Assembly (NCBI GenBank): GCA_017482385.1
Contig: JAFUNI010000007.1
Span: 53,343 to 117,342, forward strand
Reading direction: 5' to 3'
DNA: 64,000 nucleotides
Source of the DNA: Oscillospiraceae bacterium
Lineage (GTDB): Bacteria > Bacillota > Clostridia > Oscillospirales > Oscillospiraceae
The notes beneath the pieces are model-generated. The model was not told the DNA's origin. It worked only from the letters and a program-made list of their open reading frames with translations, and ran no database searches. Position 1 is the first letter of the stretch, and each line of letters starts with the position of its first letter. Positions 17,439 to 26,220 of the stretch are shown piece by piece. The position numbers and the translations under genes were made by a program.

Positions 17439-18530
17439 TTATCGCAATATATAGCCGTAGCCGTTATAGAGTGTCTGGCCGGCTTTGACCCGCTCCAAGA
17501 ACTTCCTCTGGAAATCATTTTTCGGCACCAATTCATCCAGCGGTCCAATCGTGGGCGTACCGAAAACATGCCAGAACAGGGAGTATCCATTGACGGTGGT
17601 AACCACAATGCGGAACCGCTTCTGGAAGAGGACAATGTTGGATTCCGGATTCAAAAATTCCTTGATGTCGGTATTCAGCAGCCAGGAGCTGCAAACATAG
17701 GCCTTAAAATCTACATCCGCATAATGGTCGGCAAAGAACTTGTCCGCAAGGGCAAAGGCCTCGTCGATCAGATCCGGCGTCATTCTGCCATCGGCGGGAA
17801 TGTGGACAGAAAGTACATCGTCGCCAGTTTGCAGTACCTTTTCATAGTCAGAAATCTTGATGGTGATGGGGGTAGAAGAGAAATTACCTTCTTCGTCAAA
17901 GGTAAAGCACTCCATGGAGTCCCCGTCCTGCCGGATATACGGCTCAAACAATTCGCCGGTATAGGTGGATGGGGGCCGTTTGCCGGTGGGCATATACTGG
18001 AATCCGGGGAGGGCAACAGAAATCATCTGCCCGGTTTGCTTATTCCGGTAAACCTCAAAAGCGCTGTTAAATTTGGTGATCTCAAACAAGAGTCTTCCGA
18101 TCCGATACTCCAGCGGAATCAAATGATTGACCATAGAGTAGCGGTGCAGACCCCGCAGGCCGTAGCTGCCATACTGGGTTTTGCTCTTCTCCAGGGATTC
18201 TTTGTATTTTTTCAGTGCGCCGAGCTTATAGGAGCTGGGTATGCCCCTTTGGCCCAACACTTCATCCATCCGCTCATAGCGGGCCAGGAACAGCACCGCA
18301 AACAGGAAACCCTCTTCTTTCCCGTCCTTTTCCGGCAGAGCCTCCACCTGGGCCAGGGTATACTTTTTGTTGTCAAAAATATCATCGTGGTAAGTCTGGA
18401 TCAGCTCCAGCAGATCCTCCCGCTCCCGCAGAAATGCCAGGTAGTCAGCCAATGCCTTTTCCTGCTCCGGAGTAAATTCATAGCCGGGCAGCTTTTTATG
18501 CAGTTCTTTTACGGTAGAGATCAGTTCCAT
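17439..18530 (-). CDS. Acyltransferase-domain protein (NAT_N / GNAT_C type)
   Basis: A 363-residue cytosolic protein. Its layout matches the clostridial and Bacteroides 'acyltransferase domain-containing' family, with an N-terminal helical NAT_N-like part (about 1-150) and a C-terminal GNAT-like fold (about 160-320) including the VCSSWLLNTDIKEFL and PESNIVLFQKRF stretches typical of the second domain. The assignment is by memory of these motifs and is tentative. The ribosome site AAGGAGG lies within the end of the upstream glycosidase gene and the two genes overlap by 10 bases, so production is coupled. That suggests it acts on the same pathway, perhaps N-acylating an amino sugar, which is inference. 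Confidence 0.6.
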   Translation of the reverse strand: MELISTVKELHKKLPGYEFTPEQEKALADYLAFLREREDLLELIQTYHDDIFDNKKYTLAQVEALPEKDGKEEGFLFAVLFLARYERMDEVLGQRGIPSSYKLGALKKYKESLEKSKTQYGSYGLRGLHRYSMVNHLIPLEYRIGRLLFEITKFNSAFEVYRNKQTGQMISVALPGFQYMPTGKRPPSTYTGELFEPYIRQDGDSMECFTFDEEGNFSSTPITIKISDYEKVLQTGDDVLSVHIPADGRMTPDLIDEAFALADKFFADHYADVDFKAYVCSSWLLNTDIKEFLNPESNIVLFQKRFRIVVTTVNGYSLFWHVFGTPTIGPLDELVPKNDFQRKFLERVKAGQTLYNGYGYILR

Positions 18531-20764
18531 AGTTCTTCCTCCTTGAGAAGATCATCAATTGTTGTGTACAGGTCACAGGGTTCAGCAGGATGCATATCCT
18601 TAAGGGGCAGAGCCTTGAACCCATCGAAAATTTCGGTTCTTTCTGCCAGGAAGTCCGGAATAGCTTCACCCTTTTCGCTGTTTTGCGCCCAGGCAGCCAG
18701 CACATCCGCCTCCTTGGTGTAGACGAATGCCACCAGCTCATAGGCCGCGGTGCGGCAATAATCATTGAGGATATTATCCTTGAGGGCATCCTCAAAATAG
18801 GGATTGACTTTCCGGTTCTTACCCTGGTGGCACAGGGTCTCATACATAGAATAGTCGCTGTGGGCAGAGAGCACCCGGGCAAAACCCTCCAGCAATTTCC
18901 TGTTGGCGGCAAACTTGGCAATCGCCGCGTCCTTCTTGCCTTCGGCTAAGGTGATACAGGCATCTATATAGTCGATATGGAGCTTTTGGGTCAGCGCAGA
19001 GCGAACTAAGTCCACGCAATCCCGCAAAACAAAGGGGCTACGCAGCACATTCTCAGGCAGCGCCTTGATTTTTTCCAAAAGGGCAACAATCTGACTGTTG
19101 TAAGGCTTTTGCTCTGCCACCACTTTGGACCATTTCTCCATAGCCTTTTCGTGGTTAGGATGATTCACATCTGCCAGAGCCTTAATAATGCCGCTTTTCA
19201 GCAGGTTGAATACGCAGCTGGTATAGTCAATGTCTGCCAAATTCAGCATGGGCACAAAGCTCTGCCAAATGTCATCCATTACCTCGGCATTTTCTCCATA
19301 GCGGTTTTGGCACATAGTACTTGCCACCTGGCTGATGCTGCGACCAGTGGGTTTCCAGGCATTTTCTGCAAAGTAGGCGAGCATCAAAGTATCGCTGTGG
19401 GACATCTCCGGCCAAAAATCCATACCCTTACAGCAGGGATCGGCATCGGCCTGGGCAATTTTCCTTGCGATAAAATCATAGTCGCCGTGGGTATTGGTCT
19501 GAGGCATATAGCCGTGGAACAGGCCAAATATCCAGGGGAACTTGCCCATAATGCCCCACTTGTCCATATTGCTCTTTTCAAACTTCAGATCGACCGTATA
19601 GTCCAGGATCAAGGTATTGTCCGGGTCGAACATCTTGACGATTTCCTGCACTTCCTCCGGGGTCAAGCGGAAGTAGAAATCCCAGGCGGCGATCAGCACC
19701 TTGGCATTGGGGTGATTCTCGTGGATATGGGTCAAAAACCGCTTGTAGGCAAACTTTTTCAGTTCCAGGTTTTTCTTGGGGTCGTCGCTGAATTTCCGCT
19801 CAGCCAAACCGATGGTATGGAACAGATCGGGTCTGCCGTATTCTTTCACGCTGGCCTCGGTGAGCTTCATATAATTTTCTACATTTTTATCATCGAATAT
19901 ATCCCAAACCTGGCCGGTCTGCTCGGAATATGTAGAGCTTACCTGGCTCATAAGGGTGGGCTTTTCCGCCTCCAAAAACTCCACGGGGGTACGGGAGTAC
20001 CAATGGGTCATGGTGCCGAAATCCTCCGGGTGCATCAGATCGTGAGCAAAGGCATAATCCATTACCTTTTTCCGAAGCTCTCCCCGGTATTGGAGAGGCC
20101 ATGCGGTGGTGCGGTTATTATAGCCTGCACCGGCACCGGGCAGTTTCTCATCCTCGGGGGGATAAGGCACGATATCCGGAAAGGCCTTTTGGAAGATATC
20201 GTCCATACCGATGCGGAGCATAAAGGTGTTGAGCCGGGCTTTTACCAACCAATCGATCTCCCGTTTCCATTCCTCCCAGTCCCAGTGCTCCGCCTGGAAT
20301 CGGGTCAAGCCCCGGTGGGCAAAATAGCGGATAGCCCGGTACTGAAACCGGGGGCTCTCAACAATATGCAGATCGGTGATATCAATGGTGTCTTGATGGG
20401 GAATCACATCGCCGTCCCAGAAATAGTGACAACCGGCTCTGCGCTCGAAGAAATCGTACACGCCGTATAAGGTAGAACGACCCCGGCCGCCGGCAATAAA
20501 CAAAAAGTTCCGGTCTCCCTCTTTCTGAGAGATGATGCAGTAATCGTCGGTGCCGCTGCGGACAGGAAAGCCTCCCTCCAGCTTGGCAAAGGCAAAGGGC
20601 TGCACATCGTCTGCGCCGATGACCACCATATCCTCAGTATCGCTGGGGGTAGTCTTGACAGAAAGCTCTGTGCCGGTGATTTGCGCATACAAATCCCGGA
20701 AAATTTCAGCCGCTTTTTGATAGGCAGGGCCACCTGCCTTGGGTGCCAAAATAAACATAGGCAT
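18521..20764 (-). CDS. GH89-like alpha-N-acetylglucosaminidase family protein
   Basis: A 747-residue protein. Seen: an N-terminal alpha/beta domain (about 1-110, ending GRGRSTLYGVYDFFERRAGC), as in GH89 and GH67 enzymes, then a barrel-like region opening with WDWEEWKREIDWLVKARLNTF near residues 160-180, close to the conserved NAGLU sequence in that place, and a long C-terminal helical part. GH89 enzymes remove terminal alpha-linked GlcNAc. No signal peptide or transmembrane segment is present, which is odd for a family that is usually exported. It could be another member of the same clan, such as an alpha-glucuronidase-like enzyme. It has its own promoter and overlaps the acyltransferase gene downstream. 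Confidence 0.55.
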   Translation of the reverse strand: MPMFILAPKAGGPAYQKAAEIFRDLYAQITGTELSVKTTPSDTEDMVVIGADDVQPFAFAKLEGGFPVRSGTDDYCIISQKEGDRNFLFIAGGRGRSTLYGVYDFFERRAGCHYFWDGDVIPHQDTIDITDLHIVESPRFQYRAIRYFAHRGLTRFQAEHWDWEEWKREIDWLVKARLNTFMLRIGMDDIFQKAFPDIVPYPPEDEKLPGAGAGYNNRTTAWPLQYRGELRKKVMDYAFAHDLMHPEDFGTMTHWYSRTPVEFLEAEKPTLMSQVSSTYSEQTGQVWDIFDDKNVENYMKLTEASVKEYGRPDLFHTIGLAERKFSDDPKKNLELKKFAYKRFLTHIHENHPNAKVLIAAWDFYFRLTPEEVQEIVKMFDPDNTLILDYTVDLKFEKSNMDKWGIMGKFPWIFGLFHGYMPQTNTHGDYDFIARKIAQADADPCCKGMDFWPEMSHSDTLMLAYFAENAWKPTGRSISQVASTMCQNRYGENAEVMDDIWQSFVPMLNLADIDYTSCVFNLLKSGIIKALADVNHPNHEKAMEKWSKVVAEQKPYNSQIVALLEKIKALPENVLRSPFVLRDCVDLVRSALTQKLHIDYIDACITLAEGKKDAAIAKFAANRKLLEGFARVLSAHSDYSMYETLCHQGKNRKVNPYFEDALKDNILNDYCRTAAYELVAFVYTKEADVLAAWAQNSEKGEAIPDFLAERTEIFDGFKALPLKDMHPAEPCDLYTTIDDLLKEEELWN

Positions 20765-20791
20765 TCCCCTTTCAAAGTCTTTCTTAGAAGA

Positions 20792-20820
20792 ATTGTATCA
20801 TTATCTACTCCTATGTGCAA
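20792..20820 (-). promoter_or_regulatory. Sigma-A promoter of the GH89-like gene
   Basis: Minus strand TTGCAC (20815-20820), 17-base spacer, TACAAT (20792-20797); about 28 bases before the start codon. Confidence 0.65.
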
Positions 20821-20861
20821 CCTAAAAAACAACAGAAAAGGTTCAATTTTTAACTATAACT

Positions 20862-20894
20862 ATACAAAAAACCTGCGAACGCAAGTTCGCAGGT
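20862..20894 (-). terminator. Terminator of the ugpC/msmX gene
   Basis: Ten-base-pair stem ACCTGCGAAC/GTTCGCAGGT (20871-20880 with 20885-20894) closed by a four-base loop, then TTTTTTGTAT on the minus strand. Confidence 0.9.
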
Positions 20895-20911
20895 TTTTCT
20901 TGTTAAGTAAA

Positions 20912-22111
20912 TTAGGCTTCCAGGTTGATGCCGGTGTCCTTGCTGAACACGTGGCAGTTGTGGCCGCCGAAGTCGAAGGTCACCTTGGTGCCGGACTTCA
21001 TTGCAGCAACCTCTGCTTCGCTCATGTCCATGGTGGAAACAACAGCGACAACGTCCTTGCCGTAAGCGTTCATGTGCAGGTGGACGGAAGAACCCATCAT
21101 TTCGTGCACGTCGATCTCAGCCTCAACGCCCTTGTCGCCCAGAGTGATGTGCTCGGGACGGACACCCAGGGTGATAGCCTGCTCTTCAACCTTGTTAGCG
21201 GTCAGGGCAGCCTGCTTCTCCTCGCTCAGCACAACAGTGTGGCCGTGCAGCTCGATAGCGTACTTGCCATCAACCTTAACCAGCTTGGACTCGAAGAAGT
21301 TCATCTGAGGTGCGCCGATAAAGCCAGCGACGAACAGGTTGTAGGGGTGGTTAAACACTTCCTGAGGAGTGCCGATCTGCTGGATGAAGCCGTCCTTCAT
21401 GATGACGATACGGTCGCCCAGAGTCATAGCCTCGGTCTGGTCGTGGGTAACGTAGATAAAGGTGGTATCGATACGCTTGCGGAGCTTGATGATCTCAGCA
21501 CGCATCTGGTTACGCAGCTTGGCGTCCAAGTTGGACAGAGGTTCGTCCATCAGGAAGACCTTGGGGTCACGGACGATAGCACGACCGATAGCCACACGCT
21601 GACGCTGACCGCCGGACAGAGCCTTGGGCTTACGGTTCAGGTACTCGGTGATCTCCAGGATCTCAGCAGCCTGCTTAACCTTCTTGTCGATCTCGCCCTT
21701 GGGAACCTTGCGGAGCTTCAGAGCGAAAGCCATGTTATCATAAACAGTCATGTGGGGGTACAGAGCGTAGTTCTGGAAGACCATTGCGATATCGCGGTCC
21801 TTAGGAGCTACATCATTAACGATCTTGTCGTCGATGATCAGTTCGCCCTCAGTGATCTCTTCCAAACCGGCGACCATACGCAGAGTGGTGGACTTACCAC
21901 AGCCGGAAGGACCGACCAAAACGATAAATTCCTTGTCTGCGATCTCCAGGTTGAACTCCTGAACAGCCACGACGCCCTTATCGGTAATCTGCAGATTGAC
22001 CTTAGTGCTGACGCCTTCGGTGTTCTTCTTGTTCTTTTTCTTGGCCTTCTTCTCTTCGTCGCCAAGATAGGGATAGATCTTCTTGACATTCTTCAGAACA
22101 ACAGTTGCCAT
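20912..22111 (-). CDS. ugpC: Sugar ABC importer ATPase, MsmX/UgpC family
   Basis: A 399-residue CUT1-type ABC ATPase. Seen: Walker A GPSGCGKST at 67-75, a Q-loop MVFQNYALYPHMTV, signature LSGGQRQRVAIGRA, Walker B VFLMDEPLSNLDA, the H-loop YVTHDQTEAMT, and a C-terminal TOBE regulatory domain from about 270. No permease or binding protein is adjacent, which fits the shared 'multitask' MsmX ATPase that energises several oligosaccharide importers. Odd: Walker A lies about 30 residues later than in MsmX because of a lysine-rich insertion (about residues 16-45) between the first two strands. Its transcript has a leader of about 180 nt with a strong upstream ribosome site for a short peptide. Confidence 0.93.
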   Translation of the reverse strand: MATVVLKNVKKIYPYLGDEEKKAKKKNKKNTEGVSTKVNLQITDKGVVAVQEFNLEIADKEFIVLVGPSGCGKSTTLRMVAGLEEITEGELIIDDKIVNDVAPKDRDIAMVFQNYALYPHMTVYDNMAFALKLRKVPKGEIDKKVKQAAEILEITEYLNRKPKALSGGQRQRVAIGRAIVRDPKVFLMDEPLSNLDAKLRNQMRAEIIKLRKRIDTTFIYVTHDQTEAMTLGDRIVIMKDGFIQQIGTPQEVFNHPYNLFVAGFIGAPQMNFFESKLVKVDGKYAIELHGHTVVLSEEKQAALTANKVEEQAITLGVRPEHITLGDKGVEAEIDVHEMMGSSVHLHMNAYGKDVVAVVSTMDMSEAEVAAMKSGTKVTFDFGGHNCHVFSKDTGINLEA

Positions 22112-22131
22112 AACTTCTCGACTCTAAACAT
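22093..22131 (-). CDS. Possible 12-residue leader peptide overlapping ugpC start
   Basis: Frame MFRVEKLWQLLF begins at an ATG (22131) with GAGGAG five bases upstream, a better site than the one before ugpC itself (GAGAAG two bases before the ATG at 22111). It ends in TGA inside ugpC in another frame. Translation of it could deliver ribosomes to the ugpC start. It may equally be chance. Confidence 0.3.
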   Translation of the reverse strand: MFRVEKLWQLLF

Positions 22132-22295
22132 ACCGACTCCTCGCGTATGCTCTCACTGCCGGCGTAAAAATGTCCGGTCAGCATTACGACAGGTCTCCAC
22201 ACTGCCGCACCGTGAGTCAAACGGATAAATTTCCTCCTTTTTTTACGTCACGGACTTAATTTTGTGGAGTTAAGGCCGTGCGATGGGATGGTAGT

Positions 22296-22324
22296 ATGAT
22301 AGCACAGATTTCCTGCGCAGTCAA
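22296..22324 (-). promoter_or_regulatory. Sigma-A promoter of ugpC/msmX
   Basis: Minus strand TTGACT (22319-22324), 17-base spacer, TATCAT (22296-22301). An imperfect 11-base hairpin (22249-22259 with 22270-22280) lies early in the transcript. Confidence 0.75.
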
Positions 22325-22368
22325 CTGTTAGTTTTCACAGAACTTGGCAAAAATTTTGTGCATTGTGC

Positions 22369-23652
22369 TTATTTTACGGTGAATCCCCCGTTTTCTGTCA
22401 CTTTCAGGGTGATACCATAGTAAGCGGTCATTGCCTTTTGCAGGTAGGTCACATCCTGCACGCCTGCAGTTTCGTAGCAGGAATGCATGGCCAGCTGGGC
22501 AAGACCAATGTCCACACTGGGCACTGCCACCTGGCGCAGGGAGATATTGCCCAAGGTAGAGCCTCCGGCAATGTCTGCCCGGTTGCAATAGGTCTGCACG
22601 GGCACATCGGCCTTTTGGCAGAACTTCCGGAAGATGGCAGCGGACTGGCCGTCGGTGGTATACTTCTGATTGGCATTGAACTTGATCACCACGCCGCCGT
22701 TCAGCACAGGAGCGTTATTCCCATCGGACAGCTCCGGGTGGTTGGGATGCAGGGCGTGACCGTTATCCGCCGACACTAAGAAGGATTTTGCCTTCTGACA
22801 GCTTTCTTCCAAGTTAAGCTCCCGGCAGATCCGGGCCAAAGCACTTTCCATAAAGTCTGCGGCTGCGCCCTGGTAAGAACCGGAGCCCACCTCCTCGCTG
22901 TCAAAGATAGCCAGCACGGGAATGTTGGGGGTCTCCCCTGCCTTCAGGAAGCCTTGTGTACAGGCCCAGGCGCATTCCAAATCGTCAATGGCAGGCGCAG
23001 AGAAGAATTCCTCCTCCAAACCCCAAACAGAAGTTTCCTGCCGCACATACAGGTAAAGATCGTGGCCCAGCACCTTGCCGCCGGCTAATTTTTCCAGCTC
23101 CTGCCAAAACCTGTCCCCGGCATCTTTACCACCAAGCAGCGGAATGGTGTCCACCGCCAAATTCCAGGCATAGCCCTCGTTGATCTTCCTGTTCATATGA
23201 ATGGCCACATTGGGAATCAGCAGCAGATCCCGGTCAAAATCCACCAGGCGGTTCTCAACACCCTCTTCGGTTTCCACTGTCACCCGGCCAGCCACGGACA
23301 GAGGCCTGTCCAGCCAGGGGGCGATGATCGCACCGCCGTATTTTTCCACTGCCAAACGGGTATACGCACCCGCTAAAATGCCGTTTTCTTTCACCTTAAA
23401 ACAGGGCCGGTCTGTATGGCTGGCGCTGATGAGAAAGCCCTCCGGTGCTGCCTTGGGCAGCCGGAATGCCAAAACTGCGCTGCCGCCACGGGTCAGATAG
23501 TATTTCCCCTCGGGAACAAGCTCCCAGGCTTTATCTTCCTGCAGGCGGGTATAGCCCGCTTTCCGAAGTTCTGCTTCCAAAGCCGCAGTAGCATGGTAAA
23601 CGCTGTGGGCGCTGTTCAAAAATTGGGCTAACGCTTTCATATTCTTGTCCAT
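22369..23652 (-). CDS. apeB: M18 family aminopeptidase
   Basis: A 427-residue M18 metallo-aminopeptidase, usual length. M18 enzymes are cytosolic, oligomeric and two-zinc dependent, removing N-terminal residues (often acidic) from peptides. Seen: SASHTDRPCFKV with the first zinc His, the DSEEVGSGSYQGA catalytic Glu pair, SADNGHALHPNH, and the C-terminal MHSCYETAG motif with the last zinc His. The ATG at 23652 has GAGGAGG upstream. It is a single-gene unit lying divergent from spo0A; a copy of the dispersed hairpin repeat (23673-23712) sits just before it. Confidence 0.93.
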   Translation of the reverse strand: MDKNMKALAQFLNSAHSVYHATAALEAELRKAGYTRLQEDKAWELVPEGKYYLTRGGSAVLAFRLPKAAPEGFLISASHTDRPCFKVKENGILAGAYTRLAVEKYGGAIIAPWLDRPLSVAGRVTVETEEGVENRLVDFDRDLLLIPNVAIHMNRKINEGYAWNLAVDTIPLLGGKDAGDRFWQELEKLAGGKVLGHDLYLYVRQETSVWGLEEEFFSAPAIDDLECAWACTQGFLKAGETPNIPVLAIFDSEEVGSGSYQGAAADFMESALARICRELNLEESCQKAKSFLVSADNGHALHPNHPELSDGNNAPVLNGGVVIKFNANQKYTTDGQSAAIFRKFCQKADVPVQTYCNRADIAGGSTLGNISLRQVAVPSVDIGLAQLAMHSCYETAGVQDVTYLQKAMTAYYGITLKVTENGGFTVK

Positions 23653-23672
23653 ACGAATCCTCCTCTGGTTTT

Positions 23673-23712
23673 GGAGATTGCCACACCAGTCTGCGGACTG
23701 GTGCGCAATGAC
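23673..23712. repeat. Dispersed hairpin repeat, copy 1
   Basis: Conserved ends GGAGATTGCCAC and GCGCAATGACA enclose a variable stem CACCAGTC/GACTGGTG with loop TGCG. The ATTGC and GCAAT ends also pair. The same ends occur at 27244-27279 and 30361-30459. Confidence 0.7.
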
Positions 23713-23739
23713 ACAGTTATATTATATGATTTCCACTCT

Positions 23740-23897
23740 TTCGTCAACCGCAGGCTCAAAAGTTTTCCACAGGTCGAATTGCGTCGAAATGTTCCGTTTT
23801 TACCAAGTTTTTATGAAATTTGTCGTTTTTTGTCGAGCAATTGTTTTTATTTTTCCTTGCAAAAAGCGAAAGGATATGCTAAATTATATTTGTCGCA
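23740..23897. promoter_or_regulatory. Cluster of Spo0A-box-like sites before spo0A
   Basis: One exact match to the TGNCGAA core on the minus strand (23740-23746), plus six-of-seven matches at 23772-23778, 23782-23788, 23831-23837 and 23891-23897. They surround the promoter at 23857-23885. This suggests autoregulation, as known for spo0A elsewhere; function here is inference. Confidence 0.45.
23857..23885 (+). promoter_or_regulatory. Sigma-A-like promoter of spo0A
   Basis: TTGCAA (23857-23862), 17-base spacer, TAAATT (23880-23885). AAAGGATAT (about 23868-23876) resembles a sigma-H -35 element, but no clear sigma-H -10 follows. The 303 bases before spo0A hold this, the repeat and the box cluster. 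Confidence 0.5.
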
Positions 23898-23955
23898 ACT
23901 TAGGTAGGCTTTCTACCAAAATGGGGAATATCTTCAAAAGTCAGGAGAGGAATTT

Positions 23956-24732
23956 ATGGACAATCACACCTCCGTAGTTATTGCGGACAATTCAGAAGAA
24001 TTTTGCAGCGCTCTCACCGCCGCACTACATCAAACCGACCGGTTCCGGGTCTTGGATACAGCCAACGACGGAGAACGGGCAATCGCCCTGGTGTCGGAGC
24101 AGAAGCCGGATATCTTGATTTTGGATATGATGCTGGCGAAAAAGGACGGCATCAGCGTCCTGAAGGCCATCGGCACTTTGGAACATAAACCCACGGTACT
24201 GGCCACCTCCGGGTTTATTACAGATTATGTAGCATCAGCCGCCGCCAACTTGGGGGTTCGGTATCTGATGCTGAAGCCCTGCGATACCAGCGCAGTGGTA
24301 GAACGGCTGGAGGAGATCCGGGGTGGGGAGAGCCTGCGGACACCTGCCGCCCGTCACAGCGGTCAGCAAAACATTGAAACCATGGTCACCAACATTATTC
24401 ACGAGATCGGCGTACCTGCCCATATCAAGGGCTATCAGTATCTGCGGGAGGCCATTATCATTGCCGTGGAGGATATGGACGTGATCAACGCCATCACCAA
24501 GATCCTCTATCCCCAGGTGGCAAAGACCTTCCAGACCACACCCAGCCGTGTGGAACGGGCTATCCGCCATGCAATCGAAGTAGCCTGGGATCGGGGCGAC
24601 CTGGACACCCTGCAAAAGTTCTTCGGCTACACTGTCAGTAACACCAAGGGCAAACCGACAAATTCCGAGTTCATTGCCCTCATCGCAGACAAGCTCCAGC
24701 TGCAGATGCGCTCTGCCGCTGTGAATTTCTGA
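23956..24732 (+). CDS. spo0A: Sporulation master regulator Spo0A
   Basis: A 258-residue response regulator, full length. Seen: a receiver domain with phospho-acceptor Asp57 ([10 protein letters not shown]) and the conserved LKPCD near 107-110, a variable linker, then the Spo0A C-terminal DNA-binding domain (about 140-258) with [48 protein letters not shown] and a C-terminal [14 protein letters not shown]. Phosphorylated Spo0A binds TGNCGAA boxes and starts endospore formation. AGGAGAGG precedes the ATG. Its presence shows the organism belongs to an endospore-forming lineage. Confidence 0.98.
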   Translation: MDNHTSVVIADNSEEFCSALTAALHQTDRFRVLDTANDGERAIALVSEQKPDILILDMMLAKKDGISVLKAIGTLEHKPTVLATSGFITDYVASAAANLGVRYLMLKPCDTSAVVERLEEIRGGESLRTPAARHSGQQNIETMVTNIIHEIGVPAHIKGYQYLREAIIIAVEDMDVINAITKILYPQVAKTFQTTPSRVERAIRHAIEVAWDRGDLDTLQKFFGYTVSNTKGKPTNSEFIALIADKLQLQMRSAAVNF

Positions 24733-24740
24733 AAACAAAA

Positions 24741-24764
24741 AGCCCCGCCATTGGCGGGGCTTTT
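24741..24764 (+). terminator. Terminator after spo0A (probably bidirectional)
   Basis: Nine-base-pair stem AGCCCCGCC/GGCGGGGCT (24741-24749 with 24753-24761) between A- and T-runs; it can also end the converging symporter transcript. Confidence 0.9.
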
Positions 24765-24775
24765 GCGTATTTGAA

Positions 24776-26182
24776 TTAGAATTTGATCACACCAACAGAC
24801 TGCAGCAGCAGGAAGGTCAGAAGCACCGGGGTAATGTACTTCACCATAACCACATACAGCTTTTCCCGTCTGAACTTAAACTTACCAACGGTAACTTCGT
24901 CAATGATCATCTTCGGCTTTGCGATCCAACCCACAAAGATGCAGGTGGCAATGGAGATCACAGGCATCAGCACATAGTTGCTGGCATAATCCAGCACATC
25001 CAACAGCTGAACATTCTGTGCAGTGGGCAGGTCAGCCTCAAAATACAGTGTGTTATAGCCTAAGCAAACGGCAAGTCCCACAACTGCGGCAAGCAGCGTT
25101 ACTACGCCTGTCGCCTTCCTGCGCTCCATAGAGAACCGATCCACAACGCAGGAAACAACTGCTTCCATAATGGAAACAGAGGAAGTAAGCGCTGCAAAGG
25201 ACACCGTCACAAAGAACAAAACACCAACAATCAGACCCACCACCGGGCCCATGGCGGTGAACACTTTGGGAAGTGCCACAAACATCAGGCTGGGGCCGCT
25301 GGCATTCAAGCCCTCTGTGCCCATAAAGGTAAACACCGCAGGAATTACCATCATACCGGCCAAAAATGCCACGGTGGTATCAAAGAATTCGATCTGGGTA
25401 ACAGACTTATTCAGATCCGTTTCCTTGGGAACATAGGAGCCATAGGTGATCATAATGCCCATTGCCACACTGATGGAATAGAACAGCTGGCCCATCGCAT
25501 CGGTCAGAACTACCAGGAACTGTTTGAGGGTCATTCCGCTAAAATTAGGGATCAAATAAACCTTAAAGCCTTCCAAACCTGTGCGGACAGTGCCGTCGGC
25601 ATCCGTATGCCGCAGGAACAAAGCATACACCGAAATGCCCAAAATCAGCACCAGCAGAATCGGCATCAGCACCTTGGACAGTCGCTCAATGCCCTTGTTG
25701 ACGCCCTTGTAAACCACAAAGGATGTGGCAATCAGGTAAATAGAAAACCAAATGATGGGACTCCACTGGTCGCTGATAAAGCTCTTAAAATAGCCGTCCG
25801 CTGCCGCAGCCGCACCCTGGCCGGTCACGAAAACGCTTAAGTATTTCAGCACCCAACCGCCGATGGCGCAATAGTAAGGCAGGATCAGCGCCGGAATAAT
25901 GCAGGCCAGCACACCCACCCAGCCCATTTTGGGGTGGATCTTTTTGTAAGCCATTAAGGGGCTGAGCCCGGTCTTTCTGCCGATGGATATTTCCGTGATC
26001 AGCAGGGTAAAGCCAAAGGTCAATGCCAGGATCAAATACACCAGCAGGAACAAGCCACCGCCGTCCTTTGCTGCCAAATAGGGAAAACGCCAAATATTTC
26101 CCAAGCCCACCGCGCTGCCGGCTGCCGCCAAAACGAAGCCCAAGCGGCCGGTAAAGCTACCACGGTTTTGCTTCTTCTCCAT
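24776..26182 (-). CDS. Sodium:neurotransmitter symporter (NSS/SNF) family transporter
   Basis: A 468-residue NSS-family sodium-coupled transporter with about twelve hydrophobic segments. Seen: FTGRLGFVLAAAGSAVGLGN followed by IWRFPYLAAKDGGG, the classical TM1 signature, closer to the family consensus than the paralogue at 681-2006 (which has VWGFPAKMGANGGG). Start: ATG at 26182 with GGAGGC seven bases upstream; longer in-frame ATGs lie within the promoter region. Monocistronic, with its own promoter, and probably ends at the terminator shared with spo0A. The substrate, likely an amino acid, is not determined. Confidence 0.92.
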   Translation of the reverse strand: MEKKQNRGSFTGRLGFVLAAAGSAVGLGNIWRFPYLAAKDGGGLFLLVYLILALTFGFTLLITEISIGRKTGLSPLMAYKKIHPKMGWVGVLACIIPALILPYYCAIGGWVLKYLSVFVTGQGAAAAADGYFKSFISDQWSPIIWFSIYLIATSFVVYKGVNKGIERLSKVLMPILLVLILGISVYALFLRHTDADGTVRTGLEGFKVYLIPNFSGMTLKQFLVVLTDAMGQLFYSISVAMGIMITYGSYVPKETDLNKSVTQIEFFDTTVAFLAGMMVIPAVFTFMGTEGLNASGPSLMFVALPKVFTAMGPVVGLIVGVLFFVTVSFAALTSSVSIMEAVVSCVVDRFSMERRKATGVVTLLAAVVGLAVCLGYNTLYFEADLPTAQNVQLLDVLDYASNYVLMPVISIATCIFVGWIAKPKMIIDEVTVGKFKFRREKLYVVMVKYITPVLLTFLLLQSVGVIKF

Positions 26183-26220
26183 AAATATTGCCTCCAAATT
26201 ATTTACAAACATCTTTTCAT

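Noticed and set aside
20681-22228. Plus-strand frame of 515 codons across the ugpC gene
   Set aside because: Mirror of an ABC ATPase with complete Walker motifs; it also crosses a terminator and a promoter.
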